Source: Algoriphagus sp. Y33 (GTDB taxonomy: Bacteria > Bacteroidota > Bacteroidia > Cytophagales > Cyclobacteriaceae). From it: 64,000 nucleotides of DNA. Below are positions 35,467 to 44,120 of this stretch, in pieces (within the stretch, counting starts at the first letter, position 1; every line of letters begins with the position of its first letter). Below the pieces are notes generated by a model. It ran no database searches, was not told the origin of the DNA, and saw only the letters and a list, made by a program, of their open reading frames with translations. Location of the stretch: NCBI RefSeq assembly GCF_014838715.1, contig NZ_CP061947.1, positions 124,001-188,000 of the forward strand. The letters are read 5' to 3'. Position numbers and translations under genes: made by a program.

Positions 35467-38121
35467 TTACTTCTGCTGTTGCAAATAAGTGATCAGTGAA
35501 GCCAATTCTTCAAAGGAAAGTGAATTGACCAAGCCTGGAGGCATCATGGACGTCTCCATCACCTTGCGGGTTTTGATGGTGCTTTTGTCTAGTTTTGTAG
35601 CTGTGCCGGTGATGTCCTGAAGTACCACTTCATCAGCAGTCTCTGCTGTGACAAAACCCATGTAGCTCTTATCGTCATCTGTATCAATCAGTACAGAAGC
35701 AAAGCCTTGAGAGATAGAGGCATTTGGTTTCAGGATAGATTCGGTGATCTGCGACCTGTTCATGATCGAGCCGATTTGACCCATATATGGTCCCTTTAGT
35801 GGCTGACCTTTTTCTATACTGTGACAGGCTATGCATCCTTGGCTGGTGAATAATGCTTTGCCTTTCACCGGATCTCCTTCAAGATCTTGTACGGCGATCA
35901 TTACATCCTCGATAGAGGAAGCCCCAACCTGACCTTTTTTGTTCTTTATCTCCTCCAGATCGATTTCAGTTTCCTGGATCACCAAGGTTGATTCTTCCAA
36001 GCCAAATTCCTCAATTTCCATCCTGTTACGTTCATTGAGATCCGCAAAGAACTGTCTTTTCGTGGCATCAAACGCATTGCGCTCGCCAAGCAAGAAACCT
36101 TTGATTTTATCGGATGACCCCCAAGTGATTCCTTTGTAATATGGACCATGTGTATCCGGGCGGGTTCCCCACCACCAAGAACCGTCGTATGGGGCCTCTT
36201 TTTTGTAAAGTCTGGAAAGCGTACCCAAAATTTCTGTTTTCAACTCCATATCATCTGTTTTGCCATAGGCTTTGATCAACCCATCCACTGCCTTTGGATC
36301 ATGCATATAGCGTAATGCCCAAAGTGCAATTTTTGAATTTTCTGTACCGATTGCGTTAACAGCGGCATCTACTGCGTCAAGCTCTACCAGTGCTTTTACA
36401 GCTATATGCGGAAGGATAATAGCGGAATTTGGCGTAGCGTGCGGTCCTTCAGTTCCTTTGTCCTGTTGCTTAAACGAGGCAGGGACTTTTACTCTGAGTA
36501 ATTCCGCCGCCGCTTGGGGGTTGCCAATTCTGCCTAAGGCTACAATAGCAGCGGATTTCACCCGGTCGTTTGGATCAGTTACGCCTTCGGTAAATGGATC
36601 GAGAGGAACTCCCTGAAGACAGGTTTTTCGGTCTGCCAAAGCACGTAGGGCAAACTCTCTTACTTTTTCTTCTTGGCTCAATTTTACCAATTCTCCATTA
36701 CCGCTTTCACAGGTAGCTTGTGCATAGGTGTAAATACCGGCAACGCGCACTTCCAGTGGCAAGGTTCTGTCAGTAGCTACTGCAAGTGCGGCAGCTCCTG
36801 CTTCATCTGGAAAACGTGCAAGTAGTTCACGCTGGGCATGAAAACGTGAAACGGAATTAGCTGCTTTCAGCAATGCAGTCAATTGGTCAACTGTGGCAGT
36901 GGTCAAGTCAGGGAAAGCTTCGTATTCCCAACCTTTTGGAACTACACGAACGACATAGCCTTTTTCCTCACTGCCAAAGTATCCTGCACCATCCCATGCC
37001 GCAAGGAACATTCTCCCTGAAGCATCCACGTCGATATCTGTAATCTGGGAAAGTTTGATAAACTCTTCATCCTGCTGGGTAAATCCCGGACCATCCATTG
37101 TTACCCGATGAATGTACAATTGACTTCTGCCCCAATCGGCCATCATCGGCACGTGATTGTATTTGGCAGGCCAGCGGTCATCGTCCATAAAGTAACTACC
37201 GGTGCCGGAGCCCCCGCCCAGATCAGCAAGGGCAGGGATAATCTCTTCTGTGAAATTCTGGAAAAAGTTGGGATAGCCATACTCTCCAGATTGGGTGTAG
37301 TGAATAAAGCGGATATTCCAGCCGCCACCGTCATTGGTATTGCCTCTGGTATAAATATTCATAAAAGGATCAATAGCCACATCATAAATGTTTCGGGTTC
37401 CATGGATGTATTCTTCCATTTCGGTGCCGTCGGGACGGACACGGACTATACCTCCGCCAAGCATGGTCATTTTCTTCCCATCCCTGTCAGTGGCATTATG
37501 AAATCCGAAATCACCTACCGCAATATAAATCCATCCATCGATACCCATTCTGATCCCGTTGGTAGAGTGATCGGTGCCACGTGAACGGATAGATTCCGGG
37601 GATGAAATCCCTTCAATCAGGACCTTGGAAGGCCCATCTGCCACGCCATCATTGTCTTTGTCTTCATAAACCACCAGATTCATTCCTTCTGCCACTCCTG
37701 TTGCTTCCGAAAACTGTGTGTGAAGCACGAAAACCTGATCTCTTACCGCAATGATGCCTCTTGGGTTGTCTACTTTGACAAATTCAGTATGAGAATCCAA
37801 TTCTCCATCATTATTGCTATCGACCAACCGGACAATAGCCCCTTTACCGGGCTCTTTGCCCAGAGAACCCATCATATCTACTCCCACGAATACATTTCCA
37901 TTGGGAGATACAGCCAATGCAGCCGGGCTTGGTACAATGTCAGGGCCTGCGAAATTACTTAATATAAGCTCAGTACTGTCAGCACCTGTAGTATCACCTG
38001 TTGACTTAGGATAGAAATTTGAAAGCTCTTCTAGATCAGCTTTTCTTGTGTCGGGACTAGAGCATCCAAAAGCCAATAGACCACCAGCCAATAGTATTAC
38101 TGGAAACGAAATTTGAGACAT
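35467..38121 (-). CDS. Lipoprotein: membrane-bound dehydrogenase/propeller, HEAT repeats and cytochrome c
   Basis: 884-aa lipoprotein (lipobox LLAFGC). Domain order: an N-terminal beta-propeller of the putative membrane-bound dehydrogenase type (FAGPDIVPSPAALAVSPNG, GGGIVRVRPDGTEMEEYIHG, TDIDVDASGRMFLAAWDG). Next come HEAT-like repeats (ALRALADRKTC, VKSAAIVALGRIGNPQAAAE, ALWALRYMHDPKAVDG). At the end is a PVC-type haem domain with CIACH at 763-767, the distal-ligand region MMPPGL and the end LITYLQQQK. It probably oxidises a sugar or alcohol in the periplasm and passes electrons to its haem; the substrate is unknown. It is divergent from the ferritin-like pair across 668 bp. Confidence 0.85.
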   Translation of the reverse strand: MSQISFPVILLAGGLLAFGCSSPDTRKADLEELSNFYPKSTGDTTGADSTELILSNFAGPDIVPSPAALAVSPNGNVFVGVDMMGSLGKEPGKGAIVRLVDSNNDGELDSHTEFVKVDNPRGIIAVRDQVFVLHTQFSEATGVAEGMNLVVYEDKDNDGVADGPSKVLIEGISSPESIRSRGTDHSTNGIRMGIDGWIYIAVGDFGFHNATDRDGKKMTMLGGGIVRVRPDGTEMEEYIHGTRNIYDVAIDPFMNIYTRGNTNDGGGWNIRFIHYTQSGEYGYPNFFQNFTEEIIPALADLGGGSGTGSYFMDDDRWPAKYNHVPMMADWGRSQLYIHRVTMDGPGFTQQDEEFIKLSQITDIDVDASGRMFLAAWDGAGYFGSEEKGYVVRVVPKGWEYEAFPDLTTATVDQLTALLKAANSVSRFHAQRELLARFPDEAGAAALAVATDRTLPLEVRVAGIYTYAQATCESGNGELVKLSQEEKVREFALRALADRKTCLQGVPLDPFTEGVTDPNDRVKSAAIVALGRIGNPQAAAELLRVKVPASFKQQDKGTEGPHATPNSAIILPHIAVKALVELDAVDAAVNAIGTENSKIALWALRYMHDPKAVDGLIKAYGKTDDMELKTEILGTLSRLYKKEAPYDGSWWWGTRPDTHGPYYKGITWGSSDKIKGFLLGERNAFDATKRQFFADLNERNRMEIEEFGLEESTLVIQETEIDLEEIKNKKGQVGASSIEDVMIAVQDLEGDPVKGKALFTSQGCIACHSIEKGQPLKGPYMGQIGSIMNRSQITESILKPNASISQGFASVLIDTDDDKSYMGFVTAETADEVVLQDITGTATKLDKSTIKTRKVMETSMMPPGLVNSLSFEELASLITYLQQQK

Positions 38122-38789
38122 GCTAGCAAATAAAATTTGAAATGTATTTTTTTTGAGGTTGCTGTTTGCACCCTCAAATATATTGGATTCTGCTCTTTCT
38201 GAGCATATTTTCCATGTTTCCTTTGCTTATAGGGGGTATTAGTTGATAAATGGTGAGAGGTGGTCAATATTCACTCAGTTTGAGTGAATATTGAGTTAAG
38301 ATTTTCAGTTGTTGAATGGATATTCATTAACCCAATTAGAATTTAGTTGTAACAATAGGTAATCTGTTTAGAGCTTTCCGACCAACGCCTATATGTTTTT
38401 CTCCCAAGGTTACCATAAGTGATATTCCCCTTTAGGATTTTCCCGGATCTTAAGGATGCAGGGCTTTTCTTGATTGGCAGCAGACACAAAGTTAATATCC
38501 TCTTTACTCATCGAAGTTTTCTATGGTGTAGTAGTGTTCATTTTTACCGGAGGTTTTTACATATATCCGGTTTTGCGCGATCATCACCTGTGTCCAATAA
38601 GCACCTGCACTGTCAGGTAAGTTCTTCAATAAATTTCACCATATCCCAAAAAACTTTTGGAGGTACTAAATCCGGTTGGGAGGGGTGTGTCGTAATTGAT
38701 TGTGAAGTACCTGATCGATCAACTACGGCACTGATAATACCATTTCAAGAAAACCATAACCGGATTATTAACCTAAAACACTCAGTAAA
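38122..38789. other. Divergent intergenic region (668 bp)
   Basis: No convincing gene; the frame at 38419-38793 lacks any domain or signal sequence. It should hold the promoters of the haem lipoprotein (leftward) and the ferritin-like pair (rightward). The notable element is the 29-bp palindrome at 38265. Confidence 0.5.
38265..38293. promoter_or_regulatory. 29-bp palindrome, operator candidate
   Basis: CAATATTCACTCA-GTT-TGAGTGAATATTG has perfect 13-bp arms around three bases. It lies 144 bp upstream of the haem lipoprotein start and about 500 bp upstream of the ferritin-like genes. No T-tract follows, so a dimeric regulator site is more likely than a terminator. Confidence 0.6.
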
Positions 38790-39494
38790 ATGAAAAATGA
38801 ACTAATTAAGCCAAAGGGACTGGTGAAAAATGCTAACCGCAGACAGTTCCTCAAGACAGGCTCACTGTCGGTAGCCGCTGCGGGATTAATCATGGTGGGC
38901 TGTAACGATGATATAGAAGATAGGAGCCCAATGCCTGATGGCGAAGGGGTAATGCTAGGTGCAGGAGATATAGGGATTTTGAATTATGCCTATGCTTTGG
39001 AGCAACTTGAGGCTGCATTCTATGCCACTGTAATGCAGGGAAGCTACTTTGCCAATGCAAGCGCAGAAGAAAAAACCATAATGGGAGATTTGGAGAAGCA
39101 CGAAAGAGCGCACAGGGAGTTTTTCAAGGCGGCGTTGGGAGATGCTGCAATCGCTGACCTCGAAGTTGATTTTAGCGCAATTGATTTTAGCAGTAGGACA
39201 TCCGTTTTGATGGCTGCGAAGACCTTTGAGGATCTGGGAGTTGCTGCTTATAATGGTGCAGGTCAGTTTATCGAGAGTGTAGATTACCTGCTTATTGCGG
39301 GGAAAATTGTCTCTGTGGAAGCCCGGCATGCGGCTGCTATCAGAGATTTGATTAATCCCGGTTCTGCTGATTTTGCGGGAGACGATTTGATCGATGCAAA
39401 TGGACTTGAGCGAACGCTAAACTTCACAGAGGTTTTGACAGCTGCCAGCTCATTTGTAACCACACCGATTGACTTCAGTCAGTTGCCATCTTAA
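38790..39494 (+). CDS. Ferritin-like domain protein, Tat-type signal, lipoprotein
   Basis: 234 aa. The N-terminus has a twin-arginine motif (NRRQFLKTGSLSVAAAG) followed by a lipobox-like MVGC, so it is probably exported folded and lipidated. The rest matches the ferritin-like PF13668 fold: LNYAYALEQLEAAFYA, EKHERAHREFFKA, FEDLGVAAYNGA and SVEARHAAAIRD, giving the Glu/His pairs of a four-helix di-iron bundle. Role unproven, probably periplasmic di-iron or stress protection. The second copy follows 25 bp downstream. Confidence 0.85.
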   Translation: MKNELIKPKGLVKNANRRQFLKTGSLSVAAAGLIMVGCNDDIEDRSPMPDGEGVMLGAGDIGILNYAYALEQLEAAFYATVMQGSYFANASAEEKTIMGDLEKHERAHREFFKAALGDAAIADLEVDFSAIDFSSRTSVLMAAKTFEDLGVAAYNGAGQFIESVDYLLIAGKIVSVEARHAAAIRDLINPGSADFAGDDLIDANGLERTLNFTEVLTAASSFVTTPIDFSQLPS

Positions 39495-39519
39495 TCCACC
39501 ACTTTAAACAACACAAGAC

Positions 39520-40338
39520 ATGAACTTATTAAAATTGCTAGATAAAATGTGCCCGGATACCACAAGTCCGGAAGAGAAAGATCTATTTTTCTCCAGAAGA
39601 GAGGCGTTCCGTCAGTTTGGGGACATGAGTAAGAAAGTGGCTATGGCTGCGGTTCCGCTTGGGATTCTGTCAGCATTGCCGAAAGTGGCAAAGGCTGATA
39701 CGGCAAGTTTGATTGATGTATTGAACTATGCCTTAACCCTGGAGCATTTGGAGTACAGGTATTATCAGATGGGTATTGAGGCAGGTGTGATCGACAATGC
39801 CGATTTGGCGATTTTTACCAAAATTAGAGATCACGAATTGGCACATGTGGATTTTCTGAAAGAAGTGATTTCCAATGTATTGATGGGGACTCCTGTAGCT
39901 GAACCTGATTTTGATTTTACTGCAGGCGGCAACTTTATGCCATTCAGTGATTATCCTACTTTCTTAGCATTATCCCAGGCTTTTGAAGATACGGGAGTAA
40001 GAGCATACAAGGGACAGGCGGGCAATGTAATGGAAAACGACGTCGTCTTGACTGCGGCGCTATCGATACATTCTGTGGAAGCAAGACATGCGTCCATGGT
40101 CAGAAGATTAAGAACTAAGAAAGGGCAGGATGATGTGAAGGGTTGGATTACCAATGCGTCAATCGGAACTCTTCCGGCTGCAACCCAGCCTATTTATGCT
40201 GGCGAAGACAACGTCACCCATGGGGGTGTTAATGTTGTTAATTTGACCGGAATAGATGCGGGTGCCGTAGCCGAAGGGTGGGATGAGCCACTTAGCAAAG
40301 AACAAGTGCTGGGAATCGCTTCCCTTTTTCTTGCCTAG
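39520..40338 (+). CDS. Ferritin-like domain protein, second copy
   Basis: 272 aa, same PF13668 fold: LNYALTLEHLEYRYYQMG, RDHELAHVDFLKEV, FEDTGVRAYKGQ and SVEARHASMVRRL. An SRREAFRQFG motif before a hydrophobic stretch ending VAKAD looks like a Tat signal, placed some 25 residues in. The conserved Glu/His residues are all kept. It is co-transcribed with the preceding paralogue and ends at the terminator near 40390. Such tandem pairs are common in Bacteroidota. Confidence 0.85.
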   Translation: MNLLKLLDKMCPDTTSPEEKDLFFSRREAFRQFGDMSKKVAMAAVPLGILSALPKVAKADTASLIDVLNYALTLEHLEYRYYQMGIEAGVIDNADLAIFTKIRDHELAHVDFLKEVISNVLMGTPVAEPDFDFTAGGNFMPFSDYPTFLALSQAFEDTGVRAYKGQAGNVMENDVVLTAALSIHSVEARHASMVRRLRTKKGQDDVKGWITNASIGTLPAATQPIYAGEDNVTHGGVNVVNLTGIDAGAVAEGWDEPLSKEQVLGIASLFLA

Positions 40339-40367
40339 TTTGGGGTATTAGTTGGGGTTGAGTGGTT

Positions 40368-40404
40368 AGATGTCATCTCTGTTTAGGGATGGCATCTTTT
40401 TTTT
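40368..40404 (+). terminator. Terminator after the ferritin-like pair
   Basis: AGATGTCATC pairs with GATGGCATCT (one G-T pair) around a ten-base loop and is followed by a T-run. Confidence 0.85.
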
Positions 40405-40418
40405 GAAATACAAACTTT

Positions 40419-40439
40419 TCCAAAGTTCTAAACTTTGGA
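40419..40439. repeat. Short hairpin TCCAAAGTT-CTA-AACTTTGGA
   Basis: Perfect nine-base arms with a three-base loop, REP-like, in the gap between convergent genes. It may act as a terminator for the GNAT gene on the minus strand. Confidence 0.6.
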
Positions 40440-40462
40440 GAAATTAACAGTCGATTTTGAAG

Positions 40463-40996
40463 TCAAAGCTCAATTTTATATAAGCTACAAGGCTGTAATC
40501 TAGAGTGTTCCATTAGATCTGGATGCTCAAAATCATATTCGTATTCCATTCCTATTTTTTGCATCACACGGATTGAAGCTAGATTCTCTGAAGATGCCAG
40601 CGAATAGACTTCTTTAATGCCGATTTCTGCACCAAAATCAAGACATCTCTTGGCTCCTTCGCTGGCATAGCCTTGATTCCAAAATTCCTTTCTGATTCTC
40701 CATCCTATATCCACGCAGGGAGTGAAGTCAGCTTTGAATGATTTCGTGCCCAAACCTATCATGCCCAAGAATTCTTGGCTCTCCAATAATTCAACGGCGA
40801 AATAGCAATGGCCATGATCGTCAAAGAGTCTATTCATTCTGTCCATCATTGCTTGGGATTCCTTCTTGGACAACGGATGCTGAAAGAAAGCCATGGTCTC
40901 TTCATCCGCATTCATTTCGGAAAAAGCCGGTAAATCAGGGGGAAGCCAAGTGCGAAAACCGAGTCTTTGGCTTTGGAAGAGGTAAGGTGGATTCAT
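40463..40996 (-). CDS. GNAT N-acetyltransferase (RimJ/RimL-like)
   Basis: 177-aa cytosolic acetyltransferase. It begins SQRLGFRTWLPPDLPAFSEM, the usual RimJ/RimL start, and has EFLGMIGLGTKSF, the acetyl-CoA region IGWRIRKEFWNQGYASEGAK, and SLASSENLASIRVMQKIGME near the C-terminus. The length is normal for the family. The substrate (an amino group on a protein, antibiotic or metabolite) cannot be told from sequence. It is divergent from the ABC transporter operon, with the operator-like repeat in between. Confidence 0.85.
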   Translation of the reverse strand: MNPPYLFQSQRLGFRTWLPPDLPAFSEMNADEETMAFFQHPLSKKESQAMMDRMNRLFDDHGHCYFAVELLESQEFLGMIGLGTKSFKADFTPCVDIGWRIRKEFWNQGYASEGAKRCLDFGAEIGIKEVYSLASSENLASIRVMQKIGMEYEYDFEHPDLMEHSRLQPCSLYKIEL

Positions 40997-41059
40997 GGCT
41001 GAATTTAAGCGTTTGGAGAAATATTTTTATAAAAAGTTTGATTTTCAATTTTAGTTTGT

Positions 41060-41093
41060 AGTTTAGTGTCATAATACACTATAACACTAAACT
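41060..41093 (+). promoter_or_regulatory. Inverted repeat upstream of ABC/GntR operon, likely operator
   Basis: AGTTTAGTGT (41060-41069) and ACACTAAACT (41084-41093) are perfect arms. A nested TAGTGT-CATAAT-ACACTA (41064-41081) adds a third half-site. It ends eight bases before the ATG of the ATPase, so a bound repressor would block initiation. The operon encodes its own YtrA-type GntR regulator (42766), the obvious candidate to bind here. Confidence 0.7.
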
Positions 41094-41100
41094 GTTTCTT

Positions 41101-41952
41101 ATGATTTTTATTCGAAATCTCGATTTTGGTTACCCCCAAAAGCCATCGATTTTTATTGATCTGGAATGGCAGGCATCATCCGGAAGTGTGATTGGTTTAC
41201 TTGGAAAAAACGGCACAGGTAAATCTACTTTCCTGAGAATCTTAGCAGGATTACTTTTTCCTAAACGGGGGGAGATAAAATTGATGGGTGAGAATCCTTT
41301 CGATAGAAGGCCTGCTTTTTTAGAACAGGTGTTCTTTATCTCTGAGGAAATAAAACTGCCTTTGGATCTTCGCATTGAAAGTTATAAAAACCTGTATGCG
41401 AACTTTTATCCTCTATTTGCTTCGGAAAAATTCAATCAAATTTTGGAGGATTTTGGCCTGAGGGGAAGTTCGAAAATTGGCAACTTGTCTTTTGGACAAC
41501 GAAAAAAGGTACAGATAGCATTTGCCTTAAGTACCGGGTGCAAGTTGTTGCTTTTCGATGAACCTACTAATGGGTTGGATATTCCTTCCAAAAAAGCTTT
41601 TCGAAAAATAGTTGCGGGTAGTATAACGGATGAGCAGACTTTACTTATATCCACTCACCAAGTAAAAGATGTGGAGAGACTGATCGACCGTGTAATGATC
41701 TTGTCCGAAGGCCAAATAAAGCTAGATGTCGATTTGATTGATATGGGGTGCAATTATTCTTTTGGTAAAGCTTCAGAGGCTCCACCAAACGCAGTTTTTA
41801 CTGAGGATAATCTGACAAGTGTATCTTTTATAGCCCCAAAAGAATCAGGTGAAGAACCTTCCGACGTGAATCTGGAGCTTTTGTTTAATGCGGTCATCGC
41901 AGGAAAAATGATTTCTAAATCTTCCGCCATTCTTAAATTCTCAACCCCATGA
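41101..41952 (+). CDS. ABC transporter ATP-binding protein
   Basis: 283-aa ATPase of an ABC-2 type exporter. Walker A GLLGKNGTGKST, signature LSFGQRKKVQIA, Walker B LLLFDEPTNGLD and the H-loop ISTHQ are all present. The C-terminal 80 residues are a family-specific extension without clear motifs. It overlaps the permease gene by four bases (ATGA). With the permease and GntR regulator it resembles the YtrABC/BcrAB type of drug or envelope-stress exporters; the substrate is unknown. Confidence 0.92.
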   Translation: MIFIRNLDFGYPQKPSIFIDLEWQASSGSVIGLLGKNGTGKSTFLRILAGLLFPKRGEIKLMGENPFDRRPAFLEQVFFISEEIKLPLDLRIESYKNLYANFYPLFASEKFNQILEDFGLRGSSKIGNLSFGQRKKVQIAFALSTGCKLLLFDEPTNGLDIPSKKAFRKIVAGSITDEQTLLISTHQVKDVERLIDRVMILSEGQIKLDVDLIDMGCNYSFGKASEAPPNAVFTEDNLTSVSFIAPKESGEEPSDVNLELLFNAVIAGKMISKSSAILKFSTP

Positions 41953-42764
41953 ATCCAGCCACTCAGTTAACCGGTAAAAGAATCATGAATTTATTCAGAT
42001 ATGAATTCATAATACACAAGAAAATGTATGCTATAGGTATTCCGGCAATGTTTTTACTGGTTGTAGTTTCTTTTTTGGTTGTATTTAGTACTACAAATGG
42101 TTTCGGTGCTTTCTATTATCTCTCCTTGTTATTTATCGTGATTTTTGGGGTGGGGCAGAGTTTTCTAGACCTAAGGGATAAATCATCTGCTCAAATTTAC
42201 TTATTGCTTCCGGGTTCTGCAGCAGAGAAATTCCTCATCCAGTTTATTACCAGAGTTATTTTATTGCCTGTTGTTTTCACGGTGTTATTTATATTGGGAG
42301 TGGAGCTTTCCAAAGCACTTTTTCACTTGAGTTCTATAACAACCATAAAAGGGGATTTCCCTGTGTTGGAAATAGATGAATTAAGTGTCAGCCGCATGAT
42401 ATTTGTTTTCCATTCTTGGAATAAGCCATTGATAGTATACTTGCTGTTTTTTGGGGTTGGAGGATTACTTATTTCACTGATGTTTGCAGGAGGGATTATT
42501 TTTGGTAAATGGAATTCATTTTTTATGCCTTTATCAATTTTCATCTTTTGGTTACTTATGGTAGCCTCATTTGTAACTTTGTCATGGTTAGTTGTTGGTT
42601 TTCCAACTGCAATTGACGAATTTTTTAGTATTAGGCTTGAATTATACCAGTTTGAGATATTTGAAGGGCCTTTGCTTATAGTTGTTTTCATCGTTTTAGT
42701 TTGGTTGGCCATTCCTTGGGCTTATTGGGTAGCCTATCTGAAATTGAAAGAAAGACAGGTCTAA
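41949..42764 (+). CDS. ABC-2 type transporter permease
   Basis: 271-aa integral membrane protein with about six hydrophobic helices (for example AIGIPAMFLLVVVSFLVVF, FYYLSLLFIVIFGVGQSF and LIVVFIVLVWLAIPWAYWV). A cytosolic start YEFIIHKK precedes helix 1. It is the membrane partner of the ATPase upstream, with which it overlaps by four bases. The GntR gene begins two bases after its stop. Confidence 0.85.
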   Translation: MNPATQLTGKRIMNLFRYEFIIHKKMYAIGIPAMFLLVVVSFLVVFSTTNGFGAFYYLSLLFIVIFGVGQSFLDLRDKSSAQIYLLLPGSAAEKFLIQFITRVILLPVVFTVLFILGVELSKALFHLSSITTIKGDFPVLEIDELSVSRMIFVFHSWNKPLIVYLLFFGVGGLLISLMFAGGIIFGKWNSFFMPLSIFIFWLLMVASFVTLSWLVVGFPTAIDEFFSIRLELYQFEIFEGPLLIVVFIVLVWLAIPWAYWVAYLKLKERQV

Positions 42765-42765
42765 G

Positions 42766-43143
42766 ATGGATTTTAACGACTCAAAAAATATCTTTCTTCA
42801 GATCCGTGACTGGCTCGCAGATCAGATCATGCAGGACAAAATCCTTCCCGGTGATCGTATTCCTTCGGTGCGTGAACTCGCAGTGGATATGGAAGTGAAC
42901 CGTAATACGGTCATGCGAAGCTATAGCCTGATGGAAGATGATGGAATCATCGAAAATAAACGTGGCATTGGCTTTTTTGTGGCTGCAGATGCAAAGCATA
43001 ATCTTCTTGAACTAAGGAAAAAAGAGTTTTTCGAAACTGAACTCCCTGCTATTCTACATCAAGTAGAGGTCTTAAAATTGACTTCTGATGATTTAAACGC
43101 TCTACTCACACTCATTCAATCCAACGATCATGAAAACCAGTAA
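42766..43143 (+). CDS. GntR/YtrA-family transcriptional regulator
   Basis: 125 aa: a winged helix-turn-helix of GntR type (IFLQIRDWLADQIMQDKILP, GDRIPSVRELAVDMEVNRNT, VMRSYSLMEDDGIIENKRG) and a short helical C-terminus without an effector domain, as in YtrA regulators. It probably represses its own operon through the inverted repeat at 41060-41093. It starts two bases after the permease gene and overlaps the next gene by 14 bases. Confidence 0.9.
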   Translation: MDFNDSKNIFLQIRDWLADQIMQDKILPGDRIPSVRELAVDMEVNRNTVMRSYSLMEDDGIIENKRGIGFFVAADAKHNLLELRKKEFFETELPAILHQVEVLKLTSDDLNALLTLIQSNDHENQ

Positions 43144-43855
43144 TAAAATTATCGTTTACTTTTTGACTTTTGCTTGGCTGAGTATAATCGCTACACTGTT
43201 GATTTCTCATCAATTTGCTAATTATAATAACATTCCAGAAACACGTAGAACTGTCATAACCAAGACTGATTTAGCAGATTTTTCGGTGGTCAAAATTGAA
43301 GAAGCAGATGAAATAAGTATTGTCTCCATTAACATTAATAGAAATCGTTTTAGTTATCAACGGCTTGCGGGAGCAGATATCGAAATTCCAGAAAATGAAG
43401 CCGTTCAAGACTATATTGTAAGAAATGATACGCTATTTATTAAAAATTTAACTCCGACAAGTACTGGGGGCTTTTTACTTGAGGTAAAAGATTTAAAGCA
43501 TTTGATAGTAAGTAATACCAAAAGGGTAAACATTGTCGGCTTTAATCAAGATTTGCTTTTAATCACAGCAGAGAACAGTAAAGTAAGGATTTCAAAGGAT
43601 TCAAGGTTCTCTTATTTGAATTTGACTTCTCCCGGAAAACTGAATTTAAATTTTACTTCGGCCACTGGTTTTAGCTTAGTGTTAGATGAAAATCAATGCA
43701 AGGTTAGAGGAGTGATAAAAGAGATCTCAGGAAACATTAGAGATAATGTAGATCTAATTGTTCCCGCAGAACTGGGGAAATTGGATGTGAACACTTCTGA
43801 AAAAGGTAAGGTAACTCATTCAGAACCTATAGAATTGGATCAAGAAGAACAATAA
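43130..43855 (+). CDS. Membrane-anchored hypothetical protein of the ABC operon
   Basis: 241 aa. One N-terminal hydrophobic helix (IIVYFLTFAWLSIIATLLI) is followed by an extracytoplasmic beta-rich domain with repeated short strands (DLKHLIVSNTKRVNIVGF, DLLLITAENSKVRI, SRFSYLNLTSPGKLNLNF). This resembles DUF2807-like right-handed beta-helix proteins but is not a firm match. Translational overlap with the GntR gene puts it in the exporter operon, so it may be an accessory or sensing subunit. Confidence 0.65.
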   Translation: MKTSNKIIVYFLTFAWLSIIATLLISHQFANYNNIPETRRTVITKTDLADFSVVKIEEADEISIVSININRNRFSYQRLAGADIEIPENEAVQDYIVRNDTLFIKNLTPTSTGGFLLEVKDLKHLIVSNTKRVNIVGFNQDLLLITAENSKVRISKDSRFSYLNLTSPGKLNLNFTSATGFSLVLDENQCKVRGVIKEISGNIRDNVDLIVPAELGKLDVNTSEKGKVTHSEPIELDQEEQ

Positions 43856-43917
43856 TCAGAACTAATCTTAAGTTACTCAAAGATGCTTTCACTTTTAAAT
43901 CTTTAATTAGCCCAAAC

Positions 43918-44046
43918 ATGAAAAAGATTTTTGCACTCCTAATCCCGGTAACTTCTATGAGTTGCTACAGTCAACAAACTGAAAAATTCAATCTGGGTTT
44001 TGAGAGTCAGAATGAGGGGAATGCTCTTTCGGATGGATGGTCGTAG
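43918..44046 (+). pseudogene. Truncated start of an exported protein gene
   Basis: 43 codons: a signal or lipobox-like MKKIFALLIPVTSMSCYSQQ, then FNLGFESQNEGNALSDGW and TAG. The LGFE...GW pattern is how several Bacteroidota exported hydrolases begin (erythromycin-esterase-like proteins among them). Nothing of the catalytic part follows. I read it as the 5' remnant of the last gene of the exporter operon, cut by a deletion; the RidA gene lies convergent just after. Confidence 0.5.
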
Positions 44047-44120
44047 TCCTACTTCACCAGAATACTATGATGATTGATTTTCCCAACTTTAAAACCTTCC
44101 AACTTTCTGCTTTCCAACCT

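Noticed and set aside
38419..38793. 124-codon plus-strand frame upstream of the ferritin-like gene
   Set aside because: No recognisable sequence, and it ends at the next start codon; it is more likely promoter and leader DNA.
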